From NCBI GenBank assembly GCA_032051265.1, contig DAMBYU010000008.1:115738-179737 (forward strand): a DNA stretch of 64,000 nucleotides, written 5' to 3'. The DNA is from Dryocola sp032051265. GTDB lineage: Bacteria; Pseudomonadota; Gammaproteobacteria; Enterobacterales; Enterobacteriaceae. Each line of letters begins with the position of its first letter. The stretch's first letter is position 1. The notes beneath the pieces were generated by a model. It did not search any database. It was not told where the DNA came from and saw only the letters and a program-made list of their open reading frames with translations. Below are positions 25,297 through 34,645 of the stretch, piece by piece. The translations under genes were made by a program, and so were the position numbers.

Positions 25297-26643
25297 TTAC
25301 CACCAGATTTCCATCTGGGCACCGAAGGAGAACTCATCGTTATCGCCGCGGCCGAAGGACATGTTGTTGAAGCCATCTGAAGTGGCGTTGCCATAGTTGG
25401 CGTTAGTCGTAGTGTTGCCATTGTAGTCATAACCCCACTTCTCATCCCACTTGGCGTAGGTTGCGAAGACACGCAGCGCCGGACGGGACCAGATGCTGTC
25501 GCCAGCCTGCCATTGTTGCGCCAGGGTAATTTTGTACTGGTTGTTGGTATCGCCAGTTTCCTGGGATTTGACGTTGTCGTAGCCGACTTCCAGCAGGGTG
25601 CTCATGATTGGTGTCCATTTGAACATCGGACGCACGCCCACGGTCCACCATTTAGTGCCGTTATTGCTGTCCAGGTTGATATCCTGGTACATACCGACGT
25701 ACATCAGATCCCAGCGGTCGCCCAGAGAAATCGCACCGTGGTCAATAACGCGCCACATGTGACCATCGTTATCCACTGAACGAGGGAAGCCACCGTTTTG
25801 ATTAGGATCGAAGGAAACGCCAGAACCCTGAGGAACACCTTTCCCTTGAGAAGTCAAAGCATTAGTAGCATATTGCAGAACGAACTTGTTGTAACCCTTG
25901 AGCATGCTCTGGGTGTGTTCAAGGGTACCCATCCAGCCATCTTTCGAGGCGCCAGGATACAGGTAGTAGTCGTCGTCCACGTTGGTGTGACCGTAGTCAA
26001 CGCCCAGCTCCAGCGTACCACCCGGGTTAACTTCCATCTGGCCTAAACGTACGTCAAACACGTCGTTCGCGGTACTAGTGTTGTAATCACGGATGTTGTC
26101 GCTTGCAAAAGCAGAAGAGCCGCCCGCTTCAGAAGAACGTGTTGCCGCCAGAGACAGTTTACCGAAACCGAGATCGACGTTTTCCAGACCTGCGCCCGGG
26201 CCGGAGATATCCCAGTAGTAGAAGTCAATCATGTGCACGTCATGACGGCCATAGAAGCGCTTACCGGCCCAGATGGTGGCGCCTGGCAGCGCATCAATCA
26301 GGTTTTTACCCTGCACGTTTGCTTCACGGAATGCCGGGCTGGTTGCTTCCCAGTCATTCTGCTGTGCTACGGAGTAGGCCACGTTGGTATCGAAATAGAA
26401 GCTCTTATCCCCCTCTTTCCACACTTCCTGACCTAATTTAATTTCGGCGTAGGTTTCACATTCGTTACCCAGACGATATTTAGACTGAGCACCAGTTGCC
26501 TGGAAACATTCTTGTGCACCGCCGCTACCGGTCCAGCCGATACCAGAACGGGCATAACCGTGGAAGTCCACCGCCAGCGCCTGAACAGACATAACGCCTG
26601 CTGCTACGGCAACTGCCAGAGGGAGTTTGCGCAGAGTAATCAT
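25297..26643 (-). CDS. lamB: Maltoporin LamB
   Basis: LamB is the trimeric 18-stranded outer-membrane channel for maltose and maltodextrins and the receptor for phage lambda in E. coli. The start at 26643 (MITLRKLPLAVAVAAGVMSVQALA) follows AGGAGA and begins a signal peptide cut before VDFHGYARSGIG. The protein is 448 residues and ends in the tryptophan of MEIWW, the usual last strand. The greasy-slide aromatics lie in conserved blocks. Surface loops (for example around 215-230 and the region before the C-terminus) differ from E. coli, as expected for phage-exposed parts. It sits between malK and malM. Confidence 0.96.
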   Translation of the reverse strand: MITLRKLPLAVAVAAGVMSVQALAVDFHGYARSGIGWTGSGGAQECFQATGAQSKYRLGNECETYAEIKLGQEVWKEGDKSFYFDTNVAYSVAQQNDWEATSPAFREANVQGKNLIDALPGATIWAGKRFYGRHDVHMIDFYYWDISGPGAGLENVDLGFGKLSLAATRSSEAGGSSAFASDNIRDYNTSTANDVFDVRLGQMEVNPGGTLELGVDYGHTNVDDDYYLYPGASKDGWMGTLEHTQSMLKGYNKFVLQYATNALTSQGKGVPQGSGVSFDPNQNGGFPRSVDNDGHMWRVIDHGAISLGDRWDLMYVGMYQDINLDSNNGTKWWTVGVRPMFKWTPIMSTLLEVGYDNVKSQETGDTNNQYKITLAQQWQAGDSIWSRPALRVFATYAKWDEKWGYDYNGNTTTNANYGNATSDGFNNMSFGRGDNDEFSFGAQMEIWW

Positions 26644-26688
26644 CGTTCTATCTCCTGAGATCATTGCTTTTCTTTTTTATGGGAGTGC

Positions 26689-27798
26689 TTAAACGCCTGG
26701 CTCTTGATGCAGCCGACGACATGCAGTGCCATCCTCACGGAACAGATGACAACGCTCTGGCGGCAGGCCAATAGCGAATGTGGCACCCTCTTTTACCAAC
26801 ACCACGTCATTCTGGCGGTACACCAGGTTCTGACGAATGGCGGGGATTTGGATGTGAATCTGGGTCTCATGGCCGAGCTGCTCTACCACCTGCACTTCAC
26901 CTTCGAGCGTGACGTCGGCGATATCGCTCGGCAATAAGTGTTCCGGACGGATGCCAAGCGACATGTTGGCACCCACCTGAACCTGGCTACTTTCCACCGG
27001 CAGCCATACCTGCTGGCGGTTCGGTAATTCAACCTGCACCTGATCGATTGCTGTGGCAGTCACTTTTACCGGCAGGAAGTTCATCTTTGGCGAGCCGATA
27101 AAGCCCGCGACGAAACGGTCCGCCGGATAGTGATAAAGTTCGAGCGGTTTCCCCACCTGTGCCACACGACCCGCGTCCAGCACCACAATCTTGTCGGCGA
27201 GCGTCATGGCTTCTACCTGATCGTGGGTGACGTAAATCATGGTGCGTCCAAGACGCTTGTGCAGACGGGAAATCTCGATACGCATCTGTACACGCAACGC
27301 CGCATCAAGGTTGGAAAGAGGTTCATCAAGCAAAAACACGCGTGGCTCAGCCACCAGCGTACGGCCAATCGCTACGCGCTGACGTTGTCCACCAGAAAGC
27401 GCTTTCGGGCGACGGTCGAGCAGGTGCGCAAGCTGCAGGGTTTCAGAAACCTGATTGACGCGCTGATTAATTTCGTCTTTTTTGGCACCGGCCAGCTTCA
27501 GTCCGAAGGACATGTTTTCTGCCACGGACAGATGCGGGTAGAGCGCATACGACTGGAACACCATTCCGATGCCGCGTTCAGCGGGCGGCACTTCATTCAT
27601 TCGCTTTTCGCCAATAAACAAATCACCACTGGTAACGGTTTCCAGGCCAGCAATCATCCGCAGTAAGGTGGATTTACCGCAGCCTGACGGCCCGACAAAA
27701 ACCACGAACTCACCTTCCTGGATATCCAGGTTGATATCTTTCGATACCACCACATCACCCCAGGCTTTTGTGACGTTCCGCAGCTGTACGCTTGCCAT
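26689..27798 (-). CDS. malK: Maltose/maltodextrin ABC transporter ATPase MalK
   Basis: MalK is the ATPase dimer that powers MalFGE and, when idle, binds and inhibits the activator MalT. Walker A is GPSGCGKS (36-43), the Q-loop MVFQSYALYPH, the ABC signature LSGGQRQR (about 134-141), Walker B VFLLDEPLSNLD and the switch His in YVTHDQ. The regulatory C-terminal domain (about 240-369) is present, so MalT and EIIA-Glc control should be kept. The length of 369 is near the E. coli 371. It is first in its operon, divergent from malE. Confidence 0.97.
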   Translation of the reverse strand: MASVQLRNVTKAWGDVVVSKDINLDIQEGEFVVFVGPSGCGKSTLLRMIAGLETVTSGDLFIGEKRMNEVPPAERGIGMVFQSYALYPHLSVAENMSFGLKLAGAKKDEINQRVNQVSETLQLAHLLDRRPKALSGGQRQRVAIGRTLVAEPRVFLLDEPLSNLDAALRVQMRIEISRLHKRLGRTMIYVTHDQVEAMTLADKIVVLDAGRVAQVGKPLELYHYPADRFVAGFIGSPKMNFLPVKVTATAIDQVQVELPNRQQVWLPVESSQVQVGANMSLGIRPEHLLPSDIADVTLEGEVQVVEQLGHETQIHIQIPAIRQNLVYRQNDVVLVKEGATFAIGLPPERCHLFREDGTACRRLHQEPGV

Positions 27799-28166
27799 GC
27801 ACTACTCCCTTTATTACTACCGGTAAATCAAGATGTGTCGGACTATGAAGGATTCGTACATTGTGTGAATCCTCCACCCCCACGGTTTTTTATGGGGGAG
27901 GAGGCGGGAGGATGAGGGAGGGGTTTCTGCAACCGGTTGCAGGCGCCTCGGGAGATTTTCGTGATCCTGGTTTCAAATTTCCGCGACCTTTTGTGTGCGC
28001 CAGAACACATAACTGACAGTTATGCAAAGTAGATCACAGTTAACAGGGGTGGGGCGTAGACCGAGGGAGGATGAGAAGCGCTTGCCATCTCCGCAGACTG
28101 GCAACCGTAACGCCACTACCTTGTTTTGTATCCACGCGCAAACCACCACTCAAAAGGATGGGACAC
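27799..28166. promoter_or_regulatory. malK/malE divergent control region with MalT boxes and a CRP site
   Basis: In these 368 bases I see a perfect MalT box GGGGAGGAGG (27895-27904), a one-mismatch box GAGGATGAGG (27908-27917) in tandem, and a further GGAGGATGAG (about 28066-28075) near malE. A CRP-type site TG-N2-A-N6-TCACA lies at 28023-28038, and another CRP-like ACACA/TGTGTG stretch at about 27992-28008. This matches the known E. coli layout, where MalT and CRP form one shared activating complex for both operons. Confidence 0.85.
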
Positions 28167-29357
28167 ATGAAAATTAAAACCGGCGCCCGCATTCTCGCCT
28201 TGTCAGCTTTGACGACGATGATGTTTTCCGCCTCTGCCCTGGCAAAAATTGAAGAAGGTAAACTGGTCATCTGGATTAACGGCGACAAGGGCTACAACGG
28301 CCTTGCTGAAGTCGGTAAGAAATTTGAAAAGGATACCGGTATCGCTGTGACCATCGAGCATCCGGACAAGCTGGAAGAGAAATTCCCGCAGGTCGCGGCA
28401 ACGGGCGATGGTCCGGACATTATTTTCTGGGCTCATGACCGTTTTGGTGGTTACGCGCAATCAGGTCTGCTGGCTGAAATCACTCCGGACAAAGCTTTCC
28501 AGGACAAACTGTATCCGTTTACCTGGGACGCGGTTCGCTATAACGGCAAGCTGATTGCTTATCCGGTAGCGGTTGAAGCGCTCTCCCTGATCTACAACAA
28601 AGATCTGGTGCCAAACCCACCGAAGACCTGGGAAGAGATCCCGGCGCTGGATAAAGAGCTGAAGGCGAAAGGTAAGAGCGCGTTGATGTTCAACCTGCAA
28701 GAGCCGTACTTCACCTGGCCGCTTATCGCCGCTGATGGCGGCTATGCGTTCAAACTCGAAAACGGCAAATATGACGTAAAAGATGTGGGCGTGGACAGCG
28801 CGGGGGCGAAAGCGGGTCTGAACTTCCTGGTTGACCTCATCAAAAATAAACACATGAATGCCGACACCGATTATTCCATCGCCGAAGCCGCCTTTAACAA
28901 AGGTGAAACCGCGATGACCATTAACGGTCCATGGGCGTGGTCCAACGTTGATAAGAGCAAGATCAACTACGGCGTAGCGCTGCTGCCTACCTTTAAAGGC
29001 AAGCCGTCTAAACCATTCGTTGGCGTGCTGAGTGCCGGTATCAATGCCGCCAGCCCGAACAAAGAGCTGGCTAAAGAGTTCCTGGAAAACTACCTGATGA
29101 CCGATCAGGGCCTGGCTGAAGTGAATAAAGACAAGCCGCTGGGTGCCGTTGCGCTGAAATCCTACCAGGAGCAGCTGGCGAAAGACCCACGTATTGCCGC
29201 CACCATGAACAATGCCCAGAAAGGCGAAATCATGCCTAACGTTCCGCAGATGGCCGCCTTCTGGTATGCCGTTCGTACCGCGGTTATCAACGCCGTAAGC
29301 GGTCGTCAGACCGTCGATGCCGCGATGAAAGATGCTCAGGGACGTATCACCAAGTAA
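28167..29357 (+). CDS. malE: Maltose-binding protein MalE
   Basis: MalE is the periplasmic receptor for maltose and maltodextrins that delivers sugar to MalFGK2 and signals to the Tar chemoreceptor. The ATG at 28167 gives 396 residues, equal to E. coli. The signal peptide (MKIKTGARILALSALTTMMF, cut after SALA) is identical, and the mature start KIEEGKLVIWINGDKGYNG is conserved. Sugar-contacting residues sit in unaltered blocks (DGPDIIFWAHDRFGGYAQSG, EPYFTWPLIAADGGYAF). The open frame extends 32 codons upstream into the control region without support. A hairpin follows before malF. Confidence 0.98.
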   Translation: MKIKTGARILALSALTTMMFSASALAKIEEGKLVIWINGDKGYNGLAEVGKKFEKDTGIAVTIEHPDKLEEKFPQVAATGDGPDIIFWAHDRFGGYAQSGLLAEITPDKAFQDKLYPFTWDAVRYNGKLIAYPVAVEALSLIYNKDLVPNPPKTWEEIPALDKELKAKGKSALMFNLQEPYFTWPLIAADGGYAFKLENGKYDVKDVGVDSAGAKAGLNFLVDLIKNKHMNADTDYSIAEAAFNKGETAMTINGPWAWSNVDKSKINYGVALLPTFKGKPSKPFVGVLSAGINAASPNKELAKEFLENYLMTDQGLAEVNKDKPLGAVALKSYQEQLAKDPRIAATMNNAQKGEIMPNVPQMAAFWYAVRTAVINAVSGRQTVDAAMKDAQGRITK

Positions 29358-29370
29358 TTTGTTGATAAAT

Positions 29371-29393
29371 TCCCTCTCCTGCCTGGAGAGGGA
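29371..29393 (+). other. Intercistronic hairpin between malE and malF
   Basis: A perfect 9-bp stem, TCCCTCTCC (29371-29379) with GGAGAGGGA (29385-29393), and a 5-nt loop, 14 bases past the malE stop. In E. coli this gap carries REP elements that protect malE mRNA from 3' decay. Here a short CCCTCTCC/GGAGAGGG hairpin takes that place and may account for excess MalE over MalF. Confidence 0.7.
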
Positions 29394-29421
29394 AAAATAA
29401 TGAGTTGTAGAGGAAGACCCC

Positions 29422-30966
29422 ATGGATGTAGTTAAAAAGCGCCACTGGTGGCAAAACGATGCGCTGAAATGGTCAGCGATCGGATTGTTAAGCCTGCTGG
29501 TCGGCTATCTTGTTGTTTTAATGTACGCCCAGGGGGAGTACCTGTTTGCCATTATGACGCTGATTTTAAGCGCTGTTGGCTTATACATTTATGCAAACCG
29601 CAAGGCTTATGCCTGGCGTTATGTTTATCCGGGGCTTGCCGGGATGGGGCTGTTTGTTCTGTTCCCGCTGGTCTGCACCATTGCTATCGCTTTTACCAAC
29701 TACAGCAGCACCAACCAGCTTACGCAGGAGCGAGCGCAACAGGTGCTGATGGACCGTCAGTATCAGGCGGGTAAGATCTTTAACTTCGGCCTTTATCCGA
29801 CGGGCGACGAGTGGCAACTGGCTCTCACCGACGGCGAAAGCGGCAAAAATTTCATTTCCGATAATTTCAAATTTGGCGGCGAGCAGCATCTGAAGCTTAA
29901 AGCCGCTGATGCGCTGCCTGCAGGTGAGAAAGCCAATCTGCGCGTAATCACGCAAAATCGCCAGGCGCTGACGCAAATCACCGCCGAAATGCCGGATGCC
30001 AGCACGCTGGTCATGAGTTCCTTACGCCAGTTCTCCGGCACTCGCCCGCTATATACGCCGGGTGAAAACGGCGAGCTGACCAATAACCAAAGCGGCGTGA
30101 AGTACCGCCCGAATAACGATATCGGTTTTTATCAGGCCGTTAATGCCGACGGCAACTGGGGCAACGAGCAGCTAAGCCCGGGCTATACCGTTACCATCGG
30201 CTGGAAAAACTTCCTGCGCGTCTTCCATGACGAAGGCATTCAGAAACCGTTCCTCGCGATTTTCGTCTGGACAATTATCTTCTCGCTGTTAACCGTTGTG
30301 CTGACCGTGGCCGTGGGCATGGTGCTGGCCTGTCTGGTGCAGTGGGAATCGCTGAAGGGCAAAGCGATTTATCGCGTGCTGTTGATTCTGCCTTACGCGG
30401 TGCCATCGTTCATCTCTATCCTGATTTTCAAGGGCCTGTTCAACCAGAGCTTTGGTGAGATCAACATGATGCTCAGCGCGCTGTTCGGCGTCAAACCAGC
30501 CTGGTTCAGCGACCCGACCACCGCACGTTCGATGGTCATTATCGTCAACACATGGCTGGGCTACCCGTACATGATGATCCTGTGCATGGGCCTGTTAAAA
30601 GCGATTCCGGACGACCTTTACGAAGCCTCGGCGATGGATGGCGCAGGACCGTTCCAGAACTTCTTTAAGATCACGCTGCCGCTGCTGATAAAGCCGCTGA
30701 CGCCGCTGATGATCGCAAGCTTTGCCTTTAACTTTAACAACTTCGTGCTGATTCAGCTGTTAACCAACGGTGGTCCGGACAGGCTCGGCACCACGACGCC
30801 TGCAGGCTACACGGACCTGCTGGTGAGCTACACCTACCGCATCGCCTTTGAAGGCGGCGGCGGCCAGGACTTCGGCTTAGCTGCGGCTATCGCCACGCTT
30901 ATCTTCCTGCTGGTCGGCGTGCTTGCGATTGTTAACCTGAAAGCCACCCGCATGAAGTTTGATTAA
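29422..30966 (+). CDS. malF: Maltose transporter permease MalF
   Basis: MalF is one of the two inner-membrane permeases of the maltose ABC transporter. The 514 residues (as in E. coli) hold eight membrane helices and the large periplasmic P2 loop (about 95-275) that contacts MalE. The EAA loop that docks onto MalK is EASAMDGAGPFQNFFKITLPLL (about 401-422). malG follows after 12 bases. Confidence 0.97.
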   Translation: MDVVKKRHWWQNDALKWSAIGLLSLLVGYLVVLMYAQGEYLFAIMTLILSAVGLYIYANRKAYAWRYVYPGLAGMGLFVLFPLVCTIAIAFTNYSSTNQLTQERAQQVLMDRQYQAGKIFNFGLYPTGDEWQLALTDGESGKNFISDNFKFGGEQHLKLKAADALPAGEKANLRVITQNRQALTQITAEMPDASTLVMSSLRQFSGTRPLYTPGENGELTNNQSGVKYRPNNDIGFYQAVNADGNWGNEQLSPGYTVTIGWKNFLRVFHDEGIQKPFLAIFVWTIIFSLLTVVLTVAVGMVLACLVQWESLKGKAIYRVLLILPYAVPSFISILIFKGLFNQSFGEINMMLSALFGVKPAWFSDPTTARSMVIIVNTWLGYPYMMILCMGLLKAIPDDLYEASAMDGAGPFQNFFKITLPLLIKPLTPLMIASFAFNFNNFVLIQLLTNGGPDRLGTTTPAGYTDLLVSYTYRIAFEGGGGQDFGLAAAIATLIFLLVGVLAIVNLKATRMKFD

Positions 30967-30978
30967 GGAGCGACACTC

Positions 30979-31869
30979 ATGGCCATGGTTCAACCCAAAT
31001 CACAAAAGCTGCGTTTGTTCACCACGCATCTGCTGTTACTGCTGTTTATCGCGGCGATAATGTTCCCGCTGCTGATGGTTATCGCCATTTCACTGCGCCC
31101 GGGTAACTTTGCGACCGGCAGCATTATTCCCGATCAGGTGTCCTGGGAGCACTGGAAGCTGGCGTTAGGTTTTAGCGTCGAACATGCCGACGGACGCGTT
31201 ACGCCGCCGCCATTCCCGGTCATGCTGTGGCTGTGGAACTCCATCAAAATTGCGGTGATCACCGCGATCGGCATCGTTGCGCTTTCCACCACCTGCGCCT
31301 ACGCCTTTGCCCGTATGCGCTTCCCGGGCAAAGCAACCCTGCTCAAAGGCATGCTGATTTTCCAGATGTTCCCGGCGGTATTGTCCCTGGTTGCGCTGTA
31401 CGCCTTATTTGACCGACTCGGCCAGTACATTCCGTTTATTGGTTTAAACACGCATGGCGGGGTAATCTTCGCCTATCTTGGCGGCATCGCCCTGCACGTC
31501 TGGACGATTAAAGGCTATTTCGAAACTATCGACGGTTCGCTTGAAGAAGCGGCGTCGCTGGATGGCGCAACGCCATGGCAGGCCTTCCGTCTGGTGCTGC
31601 TGCCGCTCTCGGTGCCGATTCTGGCGGTGGTCTTCATTCTGTCGTTTATCGCCGCGATTACCGAAGTGCCGGTAGCCTCGCTGTTATTGCGTGATGTGAA
31701 CAGCTATACCCTGGCAGTAGGTATGCAGCAGTATCTCAACCCGCAAAACTACCTGTGGGGCGATTTTGCGGCGGCGGCGGTACTGTCCGCTATCCCGATT
31801 ACCTTAGTGTTCCTGCTGGCGCAGCGCTGGCTGGTAGGCGGCCTGACCGCTGGCGGAGTCAAAGGTTAA
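30979..31869 (+). CDS. malG: Maltose transporter permease MalG
   Basis: The second permease of MalFGK2, 296 residues as in E. coli, with six membrane helices. The EAA motif is EEAASLDGATPWQAFRLVLLPLSVPI (about 190-215) and the C-terminal tail LTAGGVKG reaches into the MalK dimer interface in the E. coli structure. It ends the malEFG operon, with a terminator 70 bases later. Confidence 0.97.
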   Translation: MAMVQPKSQKLRLFTTHLLLLLFIAAIMFPLLMVIAISLRPGNFATGSIIPDQVSWEHWKLALGFSVEHADGRVTPPPFPVMLWLWNSIKIAVITAIGIVALSTTCAYAFARMRFPGKATLLKGMLIFQMFPAVLSLVALYALFDRLGQYIPFIGLNTHGGVIFAYLGGIALHVWTIKGYFETIDGSLEEAASLDGATPWQAFRLVLLPLSVPILAVVFILSFIAAITEVPVASLLLRDVNSYTLAVGMQQYLNPQNYLWGDFAAAAVLSAIPITLVFLLAQRWLVGGLTAGGVKG

Positions 31870-31939
31870 TTTTCCTGTAAGTCATTGCTTCATCTTTTCG
31901 TTGCCACTGTAACCCTCAATTTGTCCTCGTATCATTTCT

Positions 31940-31966
31940 GGCGGCCCACGGGCCGCCCTTTTTTAT
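31940..31966 (+). terminator. Terminator after malG
   Basis: A perfect 8-bp stem (GGCGGCCC with GGGCCGCC), a 2-nt loop as written (four or more if the inner pairs open) and a run of six T residues. The T run overlaps the stop codon of convergent psiE. Confidence 0.9.
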
Positions 31967-32370
31967 TCCCGCTTCAACCGGCTGCTGTTGCACAACCACA
32001 GCGTAATAACCAGCAGCAAAATCGCCCCGGAATAGATAAGCACGTCCAGCGGCTGTTTATGGTCGATGATAATCAACCGGACAATGGCGGTAATACCGAT
32101 ATAGATAAAGTAGCGCAGCGGGAAGTGGTACCCGGACTGGAAATATTTGACGATCAGGGCGATAAATTCGAAGTAGAGGAAGTAGACCACCAGCCCCTCG
32201 ATAAAGAGGTATTTGCTGGCCTGTTCGCTGGGGGTGAACAGCACGTTGGCAAGATGCAGGGTTTCTTTACCGAGAAAGATGATGAGGATCAGGCCAAGCG
32301 TCAGCAGGCCCAGATTCAGTACCGTCTGCAGCACGGTGGAGATCAACTCAACGCGGGTGATAGTGGTCAT
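31963..32370 (-). CDS. psiE: Phosphate-starvation-inducible protein PsiE
   Basis: A small inner-membrane protein (135 residues, E. coli 136) with four membrane helices (about 15-35, 55-75, 80-100, 105-127) and charged ends. In E. coli its gene is induced by PhoB and repressed by cAMP-CRP; its function is unknown. The neighbourhood between malG and yjbH is the same. Confidence 0.9.
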   Translation of the reverse strand: MTTITRVELISTVLQTVLNLGLLTLGLILIIFLGKETLHLANVLFTPSEQASKYLFIEGLVVYFLYFEFIALIVKYFQSGYHFPLRYFIYIGITAIVRLIIIDHKQPLDVLIYSGAILLLVITLWLCNSSRLKRE

Positions 32371-32418
32371 AACAGCACCTTCAGGTTGGGGTCCCGAAAA
32401 ACCGTTATACGTTGAAAA

Positions 32419-32434
32419 TGTGATCTGAATCCAG
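32419..32434 (-). promoter_or_regulatory. Candidate CRP site upstream of psiE
   Basis: TGTGA-N6-TCCAG flanked by AAAA on one side and TTATT on the other resembles a CRP site with one good and one weak half, 49 bases before the psiE start. It fits the known repression of E. coli psiE by cAMP-CRP. I could not make out a pho box with confidence. Confidence 0.4.
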
Positions 32435-32474
32435 ATTATTTACTTATATAAGCTCACGCACGCAGAAGGGCTGA

Positions 32475-32543
32475 GGGTGGATGACGCTTCGCTTATCCCG
32501 CCTGCAGATAATTTGCAGGCCGGGTAAGCATAGCGCCACCCGA
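32475..32543. repeat. Pair of inverted REP units (BIME) between psiE and yjbH
   Basis: Two REP units in inverted orientation: GGGTGGATGACGCTTCGCTT with ATCCCGCCTGCAG on the left, and CTGCAGGC-type CAGGCCGGGTAAGCATAGCG with CCACCC on the right, around a short ATAATT spacer. This is the Enterobacter/Klebsiella type of BIME. It lies five bases past the yjbH stop codon and could protect the 3' end of the yjbEFGH message. Confidence 0.8.
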
Positions 32544-32548
32544 CAGGT

Positions 32549-34645
32549 TTACCTGAAATTCAGACTCCGATCGCTCGTCATGCTATACAAATCAAACTTG
32601 CGACCCAGCATCTGCCCGCCATCGCGGGTGAGCGGCGTCCAGCCAATCTGCGCACGGCTGCGGGTTGGCGACGAAGTAAAGATATCCAGCGGCACGTTCA
32701 CATAGAAGCCTTTGGTGAAGTCCCCTTCGCCATACTCCTGTTTCGATACGTTGGTAATGGTGGCGTAAGTTCCCACCACGATGCCGCTATCGAAGCGTTT
32801 GGAAATTTCCAGCGTGCCGCCCTTATCCTTCGCCAGATACTGGCCGACGCTCAGTTTCACCAGCACATCGTCGGCAAACGGCGGCGTCCAGTAGCCTGTC
32901 AGGTGACCCGTTGGCGCGCTGTAGTCGGTGAATTTCATCATGTCCTGCGCGCTGCGCCAGTCACGCTGTTTAACGTAGTTCGCGTTAGCCCCGATGGCCC
33001 AGTTGCTGTCCACAGGGCGGTAAAGCACCTCAGCACCCGCCCCGCCGTACATGGTTTCAAGGTAGCCACCGTAAACCTGCCCATACCAGCTATTCCCCAG
33101 ATACTGGAAATAGTTGGCCTGCAGGTTATTCACATACACATCGTTTTCTACATAGTCGCGAACGTGGGTACGCACGCGCGGCAGAGCCGAATCTTTTGGC
33201 GGATCGGTGTAGTTGAACTTATCGTAGTTATTCGCCAGGTTCGCAAACACGCTACCGGTGGTTAGCAGGTGATCCGTCACCCACCAGTCGGCGGTTCCCA
33301 TCACGCCAACCTGGTACATGTAGAAGCTTTCCGGCCCGCCCACGGACTGGTTAAGCACCGGGTTTAGCGAGAAGTTCACGCTTGACTTGTCGATGTAGTA
33401 ACCCTGCTCGGTTTTTTCGGGCACCACCGGTTCCACACGTTTTTGCACCAGCTGCGTTTCGTGCCCCAGCGGTTCACCCTCCAGATGACGGCGCAGGCTG
33501 GCAACATCCGTTTCGGTAGTCACCTGCGGCATGTTCAGACGCGTTTCGGTGATGCGGATAGTGCGGATATTTTCCGGCAGGTCGTTCATCACGATGCGGT
33601 TGGCGCGTTCAATGCCTTCACGGGAATCGCGATATTTCATCTGCTCGCCGGTCACGTACATCGTGTCGCCTTTTACCTGCAGATTCGGATTCGCAAGGCC
33701 CGCGTTGTATTTGAGCAGCGTAAGCTGGTTGGCGACAACGTTGTGCTGCAGGATTTCATCCTGCGGATTCGGCTGGTATTGCGGACGGCGGTTATCGTTA
33801 TAACCCGGACGCAGGTCGTTGAAGTTAGTACGCAGAGTGAAGCCAAACATAAAGGTGTTGCCGCGCTCATAGCTGACGTTAACGTCGGCCCAATCGGTGA
33901 GACGATAGATAGCGCCGACGTTAAAATTGCTACGCTGTTCGAGCTTCCCGGCAAAATCTTGCGCGTAGTTGTTGCCTTCGTACTCCAGCTTCAGGCGCAG
34001 CGGCTGCCACGGCGTCTGGTATTCGATACCACCGAACAACGAGGCTGGGCCATGGAACATGCCGCCAAAATCGAACGAGCCCGCCTGGTTGTAGCTATTG
34101 TCGCGATAGCAAAAGCTGTTGCTGGCTTCGCATAAGGGGTTTTTCACGTTGCCGCTGGTGCCCATATAGCCCCAGCCCATGCCGAGGGAGAAATCGAACG
34201 GCCCCCAGGCTTTGCTCGCCACCACAAATTCGCCATCGAACAGGCCCGTGCCCCCTAAATCGCGCACACCAGCAGAGACTTCCGGCAAATAATATCCCTC
34301 TTCCCACAGACGGACTTTCATATCAAAAGCCTTGTCTTTATAGGTCTGATCGCCGGAAAACGCGTCTACCGGGCTGTACTGTTTAGTACGCACGTCGGTA
34401 TAGCGCAGCGTTGTTTCCAGCCACGGGAAGAGCTGGATGGAGGCGGAATAGAAGCGGTATTGATCATTATCACGGTAGTTCGCGCTGAACTCGCCGGTAC
34501 GCGCCATGCGTGCGGTTGGCGTTTGCAATAAGCCCACGCCGCCAAAGTCAGATTGCGAAGGACCAACGGGTGCCGGAAATGTTTCGGCGTGACAGGCCGT
34601 TGAAACGGCCAGCGCCAGCAGGCTGTAAATATATTTTTTTTTCAT
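32549..34645 (-). CDS. yjbH: YjbH outer-membrane lipoprotein-like protein of exopolysaccharide operon
   Basis: The last gene of yjbEFGH, whose products take part in making an exopolysaccharide. The 698-residue protein (same as E. coli) belongs to the YjbH/GfcD family. It has a signal peptide (about 1-20, MKKKYIYSLLALAVSTACHA), a predicted beta-barrel domain with many aromatic-rich strands, and the family ending SLNFR. The chosen start is the ATG that overlaps the yjbG stop (TGATG); the frame could also open one codon earlier at TTG. Translation is coupled to yjbG. Confidence 0.9.
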   Translation of the reverse strand: MKKKYIYSLLALAVSTACHAETFPAPVGPSQSDFGGVGLLQTPTARMARTGEFSANYRDNDQYRFYSASIQLFPWLETTLRYTDVRTKQYSPVDAFSGDQTYKDKAFDMKVRLWEEGYYLPEVSAGVRDLGGTGLFDGEFVVASKAWGPFDFSLGMGWGYMGTSGNVKNPLCEASNSFCYRDNSYNQAGSFDFGGMFHGPASLFGGIEYQTPWQPLRLKLEYEGNNYAQDFAGKLEQRSNFNVGAIYRLTDWADVNVSYERGNTFMFGFTLRTNFNDLRPGYNDNRRPQYQPNPQDEILQHNVVANQLTLLKYNAGLANPNLQVKGDTMYVTGEQMKYRDSREGIERANRIVMNDLPENIRTIRITETRLNMPQVTTETDVASLRRHLEGEPLGHETQLVQKRVEPVVPEKTEQGYYIDKSSVNFSLNPVLNQSVGGPESFYMYQVGVMGTADWWVTDHLLTTGSVFANLANNYDKFNYTDPPKDSALPRVRTHVRDYVENDVYVNNLQANYFQYLGNSWYGQVYGGYLETMYGGAGAEVLYRPVDSNWAIGANANYVKQRDWRSAQDMMKFTDYSAPTGHLTGYWTPPFADDVLVKLSVGQYLAKDKGGTLEISKRFDSGIVVGTYATITNVSKQEYGEGDFTKGFYVNVPLDIFTSSPTRSRAQIGWTPLTRDGGQMLGRKFDLYSMTSDRSLNFR

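Noticed and set aside
28461..29423. 320-codon open frame antisense to malE
   Set aside because: Same reason: the complement of a strongly biased coding region.
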